NCBI GenBank assembly: GCA_963556195.1
Contig: OY744517.1
Span: forward strand, 147,984,882-148,048,881
Length of the DNA stretch: 64,000 nt
Direction of reading: 5' to 3'
Origin: Sepiola atlantica
Taxonomy: Eukaryota > Mollusca > Cephalopoda > Sepiida > Sepiolidae
Part shown: piece by piece, positions 13,201-26,500 of the stretch
Numbering within the stretch: the first letter of the stretch is position 1
Layout: each line of letters starts with the position of its first letter
The notes under the pieces: model-generated
What the model was told of the DNA's origin: nothing
What the model saw: only the letters and a program-made list of their open reading frames with translations
Database searches by the model: none
Position numbers and translations under genes: made by a program

Positions 13201-16200
13201 TTTTTAAGATGATGATAGATAATTAGGATTATTCGGACTACTATTCTAATCTTGGATATTATTTTCTTCAGGTACATTTTGTTTAACTTGGCAATCTATA
13301 TGGAATTTTGAACAAAACCCTTTATTTAATCCATGGGGGTAGATTAGTCTTGTTCCATCAGCCATAACTGGGTAGAAGTTTTAAGTTCTTAATTATATTC
13401 TTAGTATCGGTCTGTACTGAGGATTGAACTGCCAACCTCCAGAAGACTGTCACTTAGAACTGATTATTATTTAGCACTTTATCCATGGCTGACAGAATGA
13501 GAGCAGTCTACCCTCATATATTAAATAAAATTTTCTGTTCGATATTCAATACAGATTCCTGAGTTAAGACACATCTGAAGAAGATCAGTGTTTATATTTG
13601 CAGAAATGTTGTGAGAATAACACCCAATATGAGAACAGTAGTCCGAATAATCCAAAATTATATAAAGTAAACCTTTTTAAATATTTGACTGGACATCGTT
13701 TTTTCCTAACAATTTAAAATATGATTTGGACACTTTACACTTTTAAGGTTCTCTGCTCCAGTGAGTAGTGCACCTTCCTGTTGTCAAGAATGGTCTTCCA
13801 CAAAGCTGCGATGTTCTCTCTGCCGAAACATCTGTTTGTCGATGGTCATCACAGGAATTACAACTACATGTAAAGAATAGAGTGATTTTTATTCAAGGTT
13901 TACTCATCTAGATCGGCCGTATTCTGTCTATCATCATGCATATTAACAAGCTAACCTCGAGAGGCTGCATTTTGCGCATCACATAGAACTGAGATGCATG
14001 GAGACAAGTCGAGGATGCCACAAATAGGATATCTCGGAAATGTACAAACCTTTTAGCCTTAGAGAATCACTTACATATAACCATTATGAAAAAATGGAGA
14101 AATTTTAAGCAAGTCAAGAATTCAGTGGCCTAACAGTAAAACATGCGCGACAGAATACTATTCCCTGTGTTTTAGTAACATCAAGCGGCGATCATTTTAA
14201 TGCATAGTGTCAGCAATGGTCCAAAATAAATGCGTTTCAATAAGGCATTATAAACCTGCAAAGATGAACATATGTTGTTTTCTTTTTAATACTCTGTCTG
14301 GTAACAAAAGCTGCTGGTAGCACCAAGAGTGTCAGTACCACCTTAGCTACTAAAATTGTTACCATTCCTGATTGGCAGCAGGTAAGGACAAAGTATCGAT
14401 GTGCTATTACATGTTGTATGTAAAATATATATATATATTTGTTTTTTACTTATTTTTGATTAATTCCTAATAGGTAATGTAAATTAATACTTTTCATTGA
14501 ATATTAAATGATCTAACATTACACACACATAAAATTAGATATATCATATGCCGTAATTAGCTAACAACATTAAACATGGGTTTTCTTTTTTTCTGAATAC
14601 TCAACTTTCATATCTCTGAATATGAAATAATTTTGTGTCTTAACTCAGCGATACTTTTATAATAGCTTTTTATAATTTAAAAAAAAAAAATTAGATTATC
14701 TTACTTGCATCGTTTGTAATGTTGATCATATTTTTCATAGCTCTGCATCATGAATACAAAATGGCCGGTTGTCTATGAATGGAATCTTTGGTTCCTTTGA
14801 GGAACTCATTTCTGTGGGAAATGGATGAAAAAAGTTTTTTGTGTTTTTTTGCTTGAGGATTTTTCCTTGGAAGTGATCTGATGAGCTGCTTGAACGAAAG
14901 ATCCTGGGAATTATATTTATTCATGGTTGTTTGTTTGTGCATGAAATAGTTGTCAAGTTACATTGAATTATTTTGAAATTTGACAAGAAAAACTGAATAA
15001 AGACTTGGTCATTGGAATTTAAAATACCATTGTTTACTTATATATGTGAATACATGTCCCAGGACGGGTAAATTTAGTTCCACGAAAAGAACAGTTTTGC
15101 ACCACTTTTATGTCCTCTTACGAAGATTGAAATCATGATATAATGATACTAAAACTTATGTTTAGAATCCTTACGGAAAAGGAATAAGTTACCCAACCTT
15201 GTGAGACTTTCCTTCGGATACTGATACTTATTTCAGTATCTCACTGTTTTATAATGGTTAGATGACTTTTTTCCACATGTCTTATGAAAATAAAATCTTC
15301 CAAATGTCTGCTTTTGACAATAACTGAAATAATTTGTTTGATAACAATATTATTTTTAGTACCAATAGCAAAACCATATTAAAGAACAATGTCTTTTCAG
15401 TCATGCTGTAAAGTTTCATAACAATCTGTTCAAAAGTAAAGATATTGTGAACATTTAAATGAACAATATTTATTGCCAATTTTTGTTACTCTCTTGTGGA
15501 TTTTAGATTTTCAACATGATTTCAAATGTTACTGTTAAACGTAATAAGTGTCACATCTATTTTTCCAAGATATAGTGTCATCTATGTCACAACCTCTTGA
15601 GCATCAGCACTCTAGTCTCCAGAGGGTTATGAAGAAAATTAGGCTTCTTAGCATGACACAATCAAAAAAAAAAATGAAATGATATGGGGAGGGATTATTT
15701 AAAAGTTACTTATCTTTCAACCCCATAATAATCCTTGGCTTTCCCAGAAAATAAAAATGAATCTATAAAGATTTACACTTTCAAGCATTTGAACTTTTAT
15801 TATTTGTGCATGTCTCATTTTGGGGTAAAAAAATCTTCACTCTCAGTGTGATCCGTCTACATTGCCGGCCAAGTCCAAACTAAATCTCATGGCTCTCGTG
15901 CTGCGATTTTTGGTGCAAATTCTGCTTGCTCCTACTTCCTCTATTCATTGCCTTCTACTCCTCCCATGACAACTTCTTGTTGCTTTCTCTCCCTCTCGTC
16001 GGTTTTCTTCTAATTTTCAGAGCTTCTTCCTTGCTCATTCTTTCATTCATGCAGGCTTCTCCTGCTTTTTATTCTTCATTTCGTGATTTTCCATTCTTTT
16101 CCTCCTCTTGAGTGTTTTGTTGACTAAATCATTTCAGCCATATAAATCGGATCTTTATCATAACCAATTTATTTTGAATGACATTGCACTTTACTTCATT

Positions 16201-19200
16201 CTCTTTTCTCCTCTCTCTCTCTCAACCTGCCATTTCCTTCTCCCTATATGTAAGTCTGTTGTAAGCAAACTGTAATGATATCAATCATTTGCATCTTGTT
16301 CATTTTTTCTTGTTACAAATTAAAATGCATTTAAATTTTATTCTTCAAATTATTTTGTCAGGTTAATGATGCCCATTGTAAATTGGAGAACACGCAAAGA
16401 GAATGTGACTTGAAACTGAATGAATATGCCAGTCTCTTGGATATTAGGGCGACACGAATAAAGGTCATTTCATGAATTACTTCTATTTTATTTGTGATGT
16501 AATATATATATAGAGGGTGCAGTTGATATTTGTTTGCAAGATTACTGTTTAGGAAAATAACACAGTGGTTTTATTTTTTGAGATTTATTCATCAAATTTG
16601 GGTACGTTTGTCTTCATGGCTTCACTCGATGAACCTGCCTTTGATGACAGCCTTGAGGCAGTTATAGGCTTTAGTCACTGTCTCTTTTCTGTTGCAGCTG
16701 AATCTCTTGGTGTCTCATTTCACAGCACCCTACACTAAGAAATCGAAGGGATTGCAGTAATGCGAGCTGGAAGGCCAAATATCAGGTTAAGTCTGGTTGA
16801 AGAAGTTTTCCGACACCCAGAACTAGATCTTCCAGCTGGTACTGCAGGATGCTGAGTCTTGCTGCCACACGTATGGCCTAGCTGCAGCTACCTGGTGTAT
16901 CCAAGGTTTCACTAGCTCACTCAGAATGCGGATGTAGCTATCAGTATTCAGCCTGACATCCTCAATGCAGAAATTGGGTAGCATGACGTCATCTTTAGCG
17001 ACAAACTCTGGCGACAGATCGTCGATCATGCCTTTTTTCTCTTTGATGTTGAATCCTGAATCTTTCAATTTCTTTCTGATTTTTTCTGCCATCCCCCTGC
17101 TGATGTTGAGGAAGTCTGAAATTTATTTTGTCATTCCGGCACTGATTTTGAGGATAATTCTGTCTCTTCCACAAATATGAAGGTTCAAAATTATCCATAA
17201 TCAATTATTCTGTAAAAAGAAAATGGAAATTTCGTTCCTGTTTTCATGAAGACAAGACTGACAATGAAAGTAAAAAAGAAAAATATGCATAAAATTAGCA
17301 GTTGAAAATCACTAACAAATATCTTCTATGGGTTTAATCTTGACTTCCAGTTCATTTTAACAGCTTTCAATACTTACCCATTTCATCTACACACATAACA
17401 AGTAAAAATCAAAATGACAGTAATCACTTTCAGATTGTTTGTGTCATCTACATTCACTGTTAGCCATAAAAAAATAATTCTGTTATAGCTTGTCAGTTTC
17501 CTTGTGGAATAAAGAGTGTTGCTCCCCACAAAAAGTTCAATACTCACTTGAGAGAACATAGAAATTATACTTGAAGATAAGTGCTGAAAGTTGAATTGAG
17601 AACCGCCAGCTTTTGAAGTTGAATCCGGAAGTTTTTGTAAGAGAGAAGAAAAATGTTAACATCTTTCTAGGTTGACGAGATGTATAAGACACAATAATCA
17701 CTATTATTAATTATTAATTATATGATTTTGTTTTTGGAATTCATATATTCTTTATAAAGAAATGATTACCTAAAGATGATTTGTCAAAAGGAAAGATTTA
17801 CGCAATGTTTTACGAGACCAGAATAATTGGGGAGGGGGAGCTCTGAGCACTCTTTCTTGTCTTGCAGAGTTCAACATCGACTTTGCAATCTAGTGAGGGA
17901 TGATCTCTTCTATTATCTCATCCCCTTCCTCACCGAAAAGATGTTGCTAGTCTATCATTATTTCTACGGAATGTGCTCGACTGAGCTTCAATTCCTCTTC
18001 ATTAAACATTCACGGACAAAAACTTGTTACCTCCACTTCAAAAACTTTCTTCCTCTGTGTACTTGATATGAAACATAATTTTCATGAACTGAGTTTCTTT
18101 CCAAGAACTTCCAATCTGTGGAACACATTACCACAGGACTGCTTCTATGATGGCTACAACAGGGTTCCCTTCAAATCTAATGTGAATAAACGCTTGTCAT
18201 AAACTGTTCTTTTAAGTCATTAACTCTTATCCTCGAGTGGCTCATTGCCTTGATAAGTGGTGACTCATCAGTAAAAAACAAAAAAAACCTTGAAAATTGA
18301 CTCATTTTTTGAGGACTATTTTATTTTAGTTTATTTTACTTAATTTTATTATAAAAAAAACATTATTATTGAATTAGTGCTAAATTGTCTGACAAGTTGA
18401 GCTACAAACAAATAATCTGAAAACATTAAAAAGCCGGGTTATAAAAAGGCTAGAATGTCTCTTTATGCTCAGATGGGCAAGTCCATTCTCTTAGTTCTGA
18501 TTGGCTGCTAGTCCATGAATGGATAATCTACAGCGAAAATTCTTGCTTGAATTAAGCAATATTTACATATCAAGTATTGGAGCACTTTATGCTGGTAAGT
18601 ATCAATTTGATTCCACAATTGCCAGTTTACCTTTCGTTCTCTTCATTTGGAAATCCGATTTGCAATATAATTTGCTGCCTTTGTTTTAAAACATAAGTAA
18701 ATAGGCTTACATTTCAACAGAAATTTTTCCATTTTTTAAAAACAAATTTGATAATTTTCACTTGTATTTAGATCATAGAACATTATTTATAACACACACT
18801 TTATTATTGTTTTCATTATAGAAGTTAGAATCGCAGTTACGAGATGTTGCTTATGGTACGAAACAAATCAAGTTAAATGCGTCTGCAATGCAGGTAAGCT
18901 GATCAAGCGTTCGTTATTTGGATCAAAATATTATTATTATTTATTTTTTATGCTTTGGGGAATCTCCTTCTTTCTCAATTCTACCCTTAAAAAATCTTTT
19001 CTATGCAGACATTTATTCTTCTTTTAATACAACATCGATATACAGATTGAATTCTGTTAGATATTGTATCCGTTACCCAGAATGCTAATTTAATTGATTT
19101 TAAAGTTATTTATTCAACTAGTGTACACCCTGTCAAAAATGACGGGGGGGGGGGGGGGGGATTATGCTTCGTCAGTGTTCACATTTGCTATTTATCAAAA

Positions 19201-19563
19201 TATATTGCTAAAATATTCATATAAAATCATAGAATTATATAAGTGATTCAATTTTTTATATATAAATTATCATTTCTGATGACCAAAAAAAACACCCACT
19301 GTTGACTTTTTATTATAAAGTGGAGGATTTCTTTCTGAATTCATTTCAGGTGTCGGGGTAAGTCTGAGTTAGTTGTGTGACTTGCTTTCTCGGATACCCT
19401 CACTATTCGAAACGGTTTTATAAATATACAAATAAATACACATTGGGCTTTATTATAGAGTGGAATATTTAAAGCAAAATGTTTTATTAAAAAGCTATTT
19501 TATTGTTTGTTTTTCATATATTATGGAAAAGTTATTAATGCAGGTAAAAAGTTGAGTTTGCAG

Positions 19564-19604
<41 letters not shown>

Positions 19605-19628
19605 GCCATTTGGGAGAATACAACTCCG

Positions 19629-19667
<39 letters not shown>

Positions 19668-20275
19668 GCTACATCGGTTTTACTACCACTACCCTCTCTT
19701 GCCAATTAACCCTGCACCTTGTAAACTTTACCTCAATTTACCAGCATTTACAAAAAAATTACTGCCGCCCCTCTCTGACTTACAACAAATTTTAGTTAAT
19801 AACATGAAAATAATACATTCTGAAACCAATTTAAAAAAATAAAAAAATACTGGAAGCTATCTTTATTAAAACCTAGCAACCTACAATAAATAACGTTACG
19901 TATGAAACCAGTAACATTTTAAAATGCTTAATGTAATACAATTCATCCTTTGACGGTAATTCTGGTGTCCCAGAATTTAAATTGTTAACATTTCTCCTGA
20001 AACTGCACCGGTTTACTCTTTTGACGTCTGACTTCACATACGTGTTCTCGGCTTTTTAAAAAAAATTTCTTCTTGTCTCCAGCTTTTTTGTTCATTTGTT
20101 TTCGTCATATGAAGATGATTCGACAGAGAATCGAAAGTGCATATGGAACATAGATTAATTTTTCGGATTTTGACACAAAAAATATTATTAGTAAAAATTG
20201 AAAAAATAGAAAGGTATAATTAACAAGAAGAATTCTGTTATGATTACTAATGTTTGCTTAAATATATACTTATGC

Positions 20276-20307
<32 letters not shown>

Positions 20308-23300
20308 GTGTATATATGTGTATATATGTGTTAAACATTTTCTAAGACAACAGCAAAACATTTTAAATAAATAAATAAATGACAAACAGATTAAATCACG
20401 TCTTTTCTCCTGCCTAAACAAGCTAAAACAATAAATACTTTAAATAAACAAAATTAATTCCTGATGACAATCGAGACGATCTAAAGCACTTGAGATAGAC
20501 CACAAACCCGACCTTGGCTCCATAATGCATCACCTACAACCCAATACCTGGAAGATCACTCTTAGAATCGAGAAGATAGTTAGAACAATATGAAGAAGGG
20601 AAGACTGTCGTCTTTAATCAAACTTGCCTTGATATCTGTGCAGGTGTACAAATTAAAAAACGAATAGTAACTAATTATATTTGGTTTAACGTCTGTTTTA
20701 CATGTTGGCATGTGTTGGACGACTTTTAGAAATTGATTTTGACATTAACCTGTCTCTAGGCAGGTCTTTATTTATCCCTCTTTCTTTCAAGACCATCCTT
20801 ATCACTTCCACCATGTTTCCCTGTTCTACATCTACTAGCCCAAGAACTCATCCATTCTTTCAACATGACCAAACCAATGAAGTTTCCTGATCTGCACACA
20901 TCTCACTATATTGTCCAGATTTAATATTCTTCTGAGGTCATCAGATCTAAGCCCATCTTTAAGACTCACATTACATATTCATGCTATCATTTTTATATCA
21001 CGTCTCTCCATGCATCATCTGAAATAAATATGTAAATAAATATTGAAGCCTCGCTCCCGCAATACATCCATCAAATCAATTGGGTGATTCAAATACTGAA
21101 TAACTGAGCATATTCCGTTTTAGGATGGAACAACTGATTTGGATGAAAGTTTTCAACTAGAACGCGGACAGAATCTTTTTGAAATCCACATCCACAAGGT
21201 AAAACCAATTTTATTATTTTAGCTCACAGTTTTAATGAAATTTTGAAATTTTTGAGATGAGGATTGATAATTTGTATTAATTGGGAGTACTATTCTCATC
21301 TTGATGGTTGTATTCACAATGCTTTGTTCGATGTATTTTTTGATCTTCTGCAGGTGCATCGTTTTGAACTTGGGAACCTTGTAGTTGAATCTTGGGCATC
21401 TGGATGGAATTTAAAACTGAAATCTTTATTTAATCAATAGATTGTTCTCTTTATTTACTTCCTTCCCATGGCAGGAAGATATGGCACTAGGCTGGAAGGT
21501 GGGTGAAAAAGCTAGCGCCCCAGCAGAAGAGCCAGGCTGGCCTCTAAAAATAGCCTGGTCAGCCCCGTTGGCATTCCCCGGTAGGAGGAGGGGGGGCTTC
21601 AGTAAATTGGCAATAAACCAACTCCTTCCCAAAGAGGGAAGGTAAAGCCTGAGAGGGTGGATCTTCTAGGACTACCCAAGACATAATAGATGAAGCCAAC
21701 CGAAATGGCCAGTCTCTGTCGGACTGATTGTCGAGAATGTATTCTCGACTGGTTTTTAGGCGATACAATCATAAGTCAACTTGTTCTCATTCTGTCAGAA
21801 GTGTTGATTTTTTCTTATTCTAGTTATTATCAGCTATCGTAAGGATTGAATCTCCAACTCTCAGGAGACTGTCACAAGACTGATTGTTAACTAATACGTG
21901 TACCTGTTAAGCCATATGTTCATGTGAACAATTCTAGTATGAATTTTGGGATTTGAGAGCCTTAAACCAAGTCTTGTCTAGATGTGTAGTATTACTATTT
22001 ATTAGTATAGAATTATATATATATATATATATATAAATGTATATATATACATATATATAAATGTAGATTTTATAAACATTTAAAATGGCCTACTTAAATG
22101 CAGATATATGTTTCAGTATTCATTGTACCCTATCAGAGCCAAAGTTTGTAATGAAAATAATTTGTTCCAAAAAAGTCAGAGGTAGAGATTTCAGACAATC
22201 AAATTTCACAATCAGTAACAGCTGCTTTCCAAATGTCGACACAGTCACTTGGCTTAAATTCATAACGGTGGGAGAGGGTGAGGTGTCACTTTCTTTTCCA
22301 ACTTCAACCTGTCAATTTAAAATCTCCCTTCCACTTTTACCGTCTTAAGATCTTACACCAAAGAGCAAACACACCAACACATGTCACACAAATACATAAA
22401 AGAATATATATCTATATACACATGCTAAAACACACACATATAAGTTCTGAAAGATAATATACACACCCGTACACAGATATAAACGACTATATCAATAACG
22501 ATAATTACACATATATAGAATTTATATGGGTGTGTATGATATTTGAGCCTGTGAGGTTATTCAGTTACATGTGTATGTATGTTAACATTTTCGAAAGGTT
22601 TTAATTTAAGGGTTAACTGTCATATGTATATGTATGTAAGAATTTAAATATGGATATATAATTGTGCCAGTGTGCATGTGTTTTAGCATGTGTATATAGA
22701 TATATATATTCTTTTATGTATGTGTGTGACGGTGTGTTCGCTCCGTTGTATATGGTCTCAGGATGGTAAAAGTTGGAGGGAGTAATTTTGAATTGGCGAG
22801 TTGAGGTTGTAAAAGAAAGTGACATGTTTTGACACCTCATCCTCTCCCACCATTATGAATTTAAGCCGAGTGATTGTCGGCATTTGGAAAGCGGCTGCTA
22901 CTGATTGTGAAATTTGATTGTCTGAAATCTCTACCTCTGACTTCTTTGGACGAATTATTTTCATTACAAACTTTGGCCCTGATGAGGTACAATGAGTACT
23001 GAAACGTAATTGCATTTATGTAGGCAATTTTAAAAGTTTATATAATGTATATTTATAAAGCTCTGCCTTGTATTGAGCTTTTTTGAAAAAATGTTGGATT
23101 TAAGTTCATTTTATCAATATATTTGAACTAGTATGAGTATATAAATTATATAAAAAATTTAATTCAAATTCACTTAGAAATACTCCCTTGGAGCTATTTA
23201 TACAAATTTTTATTTTCAACGTGCAAATAAAAAATAATCTTAATATTTTATCATTTAATAAAGTAGAGCTATTATATAACTGTTTAAAATACATTTAAAT

Positions 23301-23504
23301 CAAGTTTTAGAAAGGAAGATCCGTATTATACGAATCTTCCTTTCTGAAACTTGATTGGAAGGCATTGAGCTCAGGTTAGAATGTTTGAATCAGGATAAAA
23401 TGAGTTTGCAAAGCCAGTTAAATTTAAAAACTAAAAAAGCAATACCCAAAATTAGTTTCTTGATGCTCACTATATTTCCCCCCTTCTCTCTGTATGTATG
23501 TATG

Positions 23505-23558
<54 letters not shown>

Positions 23559-26500
23559 GCACTAGATAAAGTGAAAGAATAAAATAAGGTGCAAATCAAA
23601 TTTTATTAGAATTCAATGTTCAAGCAAAGTACTTTAAAGTCATGAGTTTTCAAAGAAAATCTTCTCCTCAGAGGACCATTACCGCAATGACATTACTGCA
23701 GGTAATAAAATTAAACTGAGAAGATTTTCTTTGAAAACTCATGAGTTAAGGACTTTAAAGTACTTAGCTTGAACATTGAATTCTAATAAAATTTGATTTG
23801 CACCTTATTTTATTCTTTCACTTTATCTAGTGCTATTAATGCTCTATCCAGTATATTGAGCTTCAGTTTTATCCGGATGTTAACTAATTAAAGATATTAG
23901 TTGCCTCTTATATCTTTTGTTGTATTAACCTTATATATATAGCTACAGGCTAAATAGTATTATTACCTGTGGTGATATTCTCTTTTGTTTATAATGGACT
24001 ATTCCAATCTTTTTATTCTTTCCTTTCTTTATCATCATTGATTGTTAATAAACAGAGAGAGAGTGAGTGAGTGACGGAAGCGAGAGTTATAGATATTATA
24101 TAAAATAAGATCAAGGGAGTCAAATAACATACAGTGAGAGAGTGATAGATAGAAATTTAGTAAAAGATGGATCATTTGGTGAGTTAATTGCAAATTGCGG
24201 GTAATTAGAATAACTAAAATGGGAGTTTTCTTTTTCAAACATAACTTAATCCTAAAACTGAGGAATATTTTAGCATGTATTTTGCGTGATTAAAATATAT
24301 AAGAAAAAAGGCTAAAGGCTGATTAACTCAGCTTTAGTATAATAATAATAATATATTTACCATTACTCATATTGCACTTTTCTTACTGACAATTTGATCT
24401 ACTATTTATAACTATTGGTTCTTATATTGTATTTAATTCAAGGCCATCCCAATAAAAGACCCCAAATGTTAGATCTCTTGGCTTGTTATAGGGATGGCCT
24501 TGATTTAATTCTGTACTAGGTCTACTTAGGAGGCAATAAAACAACCAAGGAGTCTGAACAATCTAAATAATACAGATTAAATTAATATTTGACTATAATC
24601 AAATAGCGGTGTCTTCTTCATTCCTTCTCTACTTCAATTTTGTAAATGTTTTTTTAGAATAATGTCATAAGTTGTATATTTTCCCTGTTTAAATGATGCA
24701 TTATCTGACTATTTGTAAAATGAAATATGTATTTTTTAAATATTGAGTTGTCCTCATTAATTTGTAGCAAGATCGTCTGTGAGATATGTTTGTTAACATA
24801 GAAAAGAAATTTTCACAACAAAATTAGATTACGTAAAAGAAATTTCCATTTAGAAATTAAGATTAGAAATTTATTGAACGTGTTCAAGGAAGTGAGTTAG
24901 CAAAACAGGTAGTGACATAAGAGAGGAAAGACGTGGCAGCTAGTAAGTGAGCGACAACCTCTCGGGTTTTTTACTATGGTATCGGACAGAATATTTGAGA
25001 GGTCTTGTCTTCTCCCCCACAGTGTTATGATACAAAGAGCAATTTAAGGAATATTGAATCAAAAAGAAATATTAAACCCAAAATAAATATGTGCTGTTAT
25101 TAACAACTATTACAACTACTGCTATTAAAGAAAGAGAGAGACAACTATTACAACTGCTGCGAGTAAAGGAGGAAAGAGAACAACATTACAGACACAACTG
25201 CTTTTACAGCTGCAATTAACAACAAAGTGAAAAAGAGAGAGAACAACTTTATTCTCCTGTTGCAGATTATGAGACAAAACGCCACTCAAAGAACTCTACA
25301 CACATCATGACTACAGCTGTTATAAAGAAAAAGAAAGGGAGGCATACAACCTCTACACACTGTCCCCACTACAACTACTACTGTGATTACCAATGTGTCT
25401 AGCCATACAGCTGTTTATGTGCAATGATATTTGTTGAGGTTGAAGAATCGCGACCTGCTATGCAACAAATTGAATATAAATGTATTTGTTCTTGATGTCT
25501 ACTTGTGTGTTTTAGATTTGTTAGATGGAACAGACTCCATCTAGAGAAAAATAGTTTTTAAAGGGGACTGATTCTTTGCCCATTGTTATCTTCCTTGATC
25601 AAACAGTATTTTGGAAAGTAAAGTTATCTGCCCTTACATTCACCAGCCGAGAATGGAAAAATATTTTCAATGGACTTTCGCTTAGTGACCACAATTAAAT
25701 ATGTCCTGATTGCAAAGTAATTTTTTTTCGGTTGTATTTATATAATAAATAATTATTATTGTTGATCTACAGAGAATGGTTTTCATCTAAATTATGTCTT
25801 CGTATTTGTGTCTTACCACTCACAAAAGACCACTTTATTTTAAGATTTAAAAAAAATATTTCAATTTTTCTATTTTATCATTAGGTTAAATTGTCACCCG
25901 ATGGATTGCAAGCACTTGCAGACAATGATCCTGCATTGTTTTGTACGTGGGAGTTTTATGAATTCGAAATTCAAGCAACCCCTGTTGTTCATGGAAATAT
26001 GTGAGTATCCATACTTTTCTTTTAAACCAGAATATGAATTCTTTTCTGAGAAATATTGTCTTTTGCAAATATTTAAGTTTATATTTTCTATTGAGACAAA
26101 TAATTGTGTAGTCTTGATTCTGTACTTTTGTTTTGGGATTTTTGAGATGCATAATTGAAGTTGCACCCCTGTATTATATATTCTGTAAGATATTTTTTGT
26201 TTTAAAGTTGAAATGAGATTATTGATTAAAACAAGAGATTTCCACAAAGGTGTCATCTGTAAATAACAATTATTTTTGTAAAATGAAAGAAATTGTCAAG
26301 TTGATAATTATTTATCTTTTTATCGAATTATGATGCAAAGCTGAATTAGAAGTCTTGATCTGATGCAAGAATTCTCGTACTTAGTATTAGGGTTGTTTTC
26401 ATCCTCATCATTCTCAAATGAAGTCCGGAGAATTGTTAAGAGGTAAATCAAAAAGTGGCAAAAGATTACCTACATGTAACAAAAAATTAACTAGTACATA

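Larger units (their letters stand above)
23556..23836. mobile_element. Fold-back element with hammerhead-like halves
   Basis: The left arm (ATAGCACTAGATAAAGTGAA...) and right arm (...TTCACTTTATCTAGTGCTAT) are complementary over about 115 bp, with a 45-bp centre. Each arm carries part of a hammerhead ribozyme motif next to the centre (see the ncRNA entries). No protein frame. Confidence 0.85.

Noticed and set aside
20105..20150. Possible further hammerhead: ATGAAGATGATTCGACAGAG then AATCGAAAGTGC
   Set aside because: Stem II and GAAA fit, but the first core base is A instead of C, and stems I and III are not convincing.
22085..23015. Similar protein-like frames on opposite strands (KFVMKII)
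   Set aside because: They are the two arms of a fold-back repeat read in the same frame, not genes.
23390..23600. Coding exon suggested by MEGIELRLECLNQDKMSLQS
   Set aside because: It looks coiled-coil-like, but the frame runs into (TA)n, and exons 8 and 9 already join in phase with conserved sequence, leaving no place for it.
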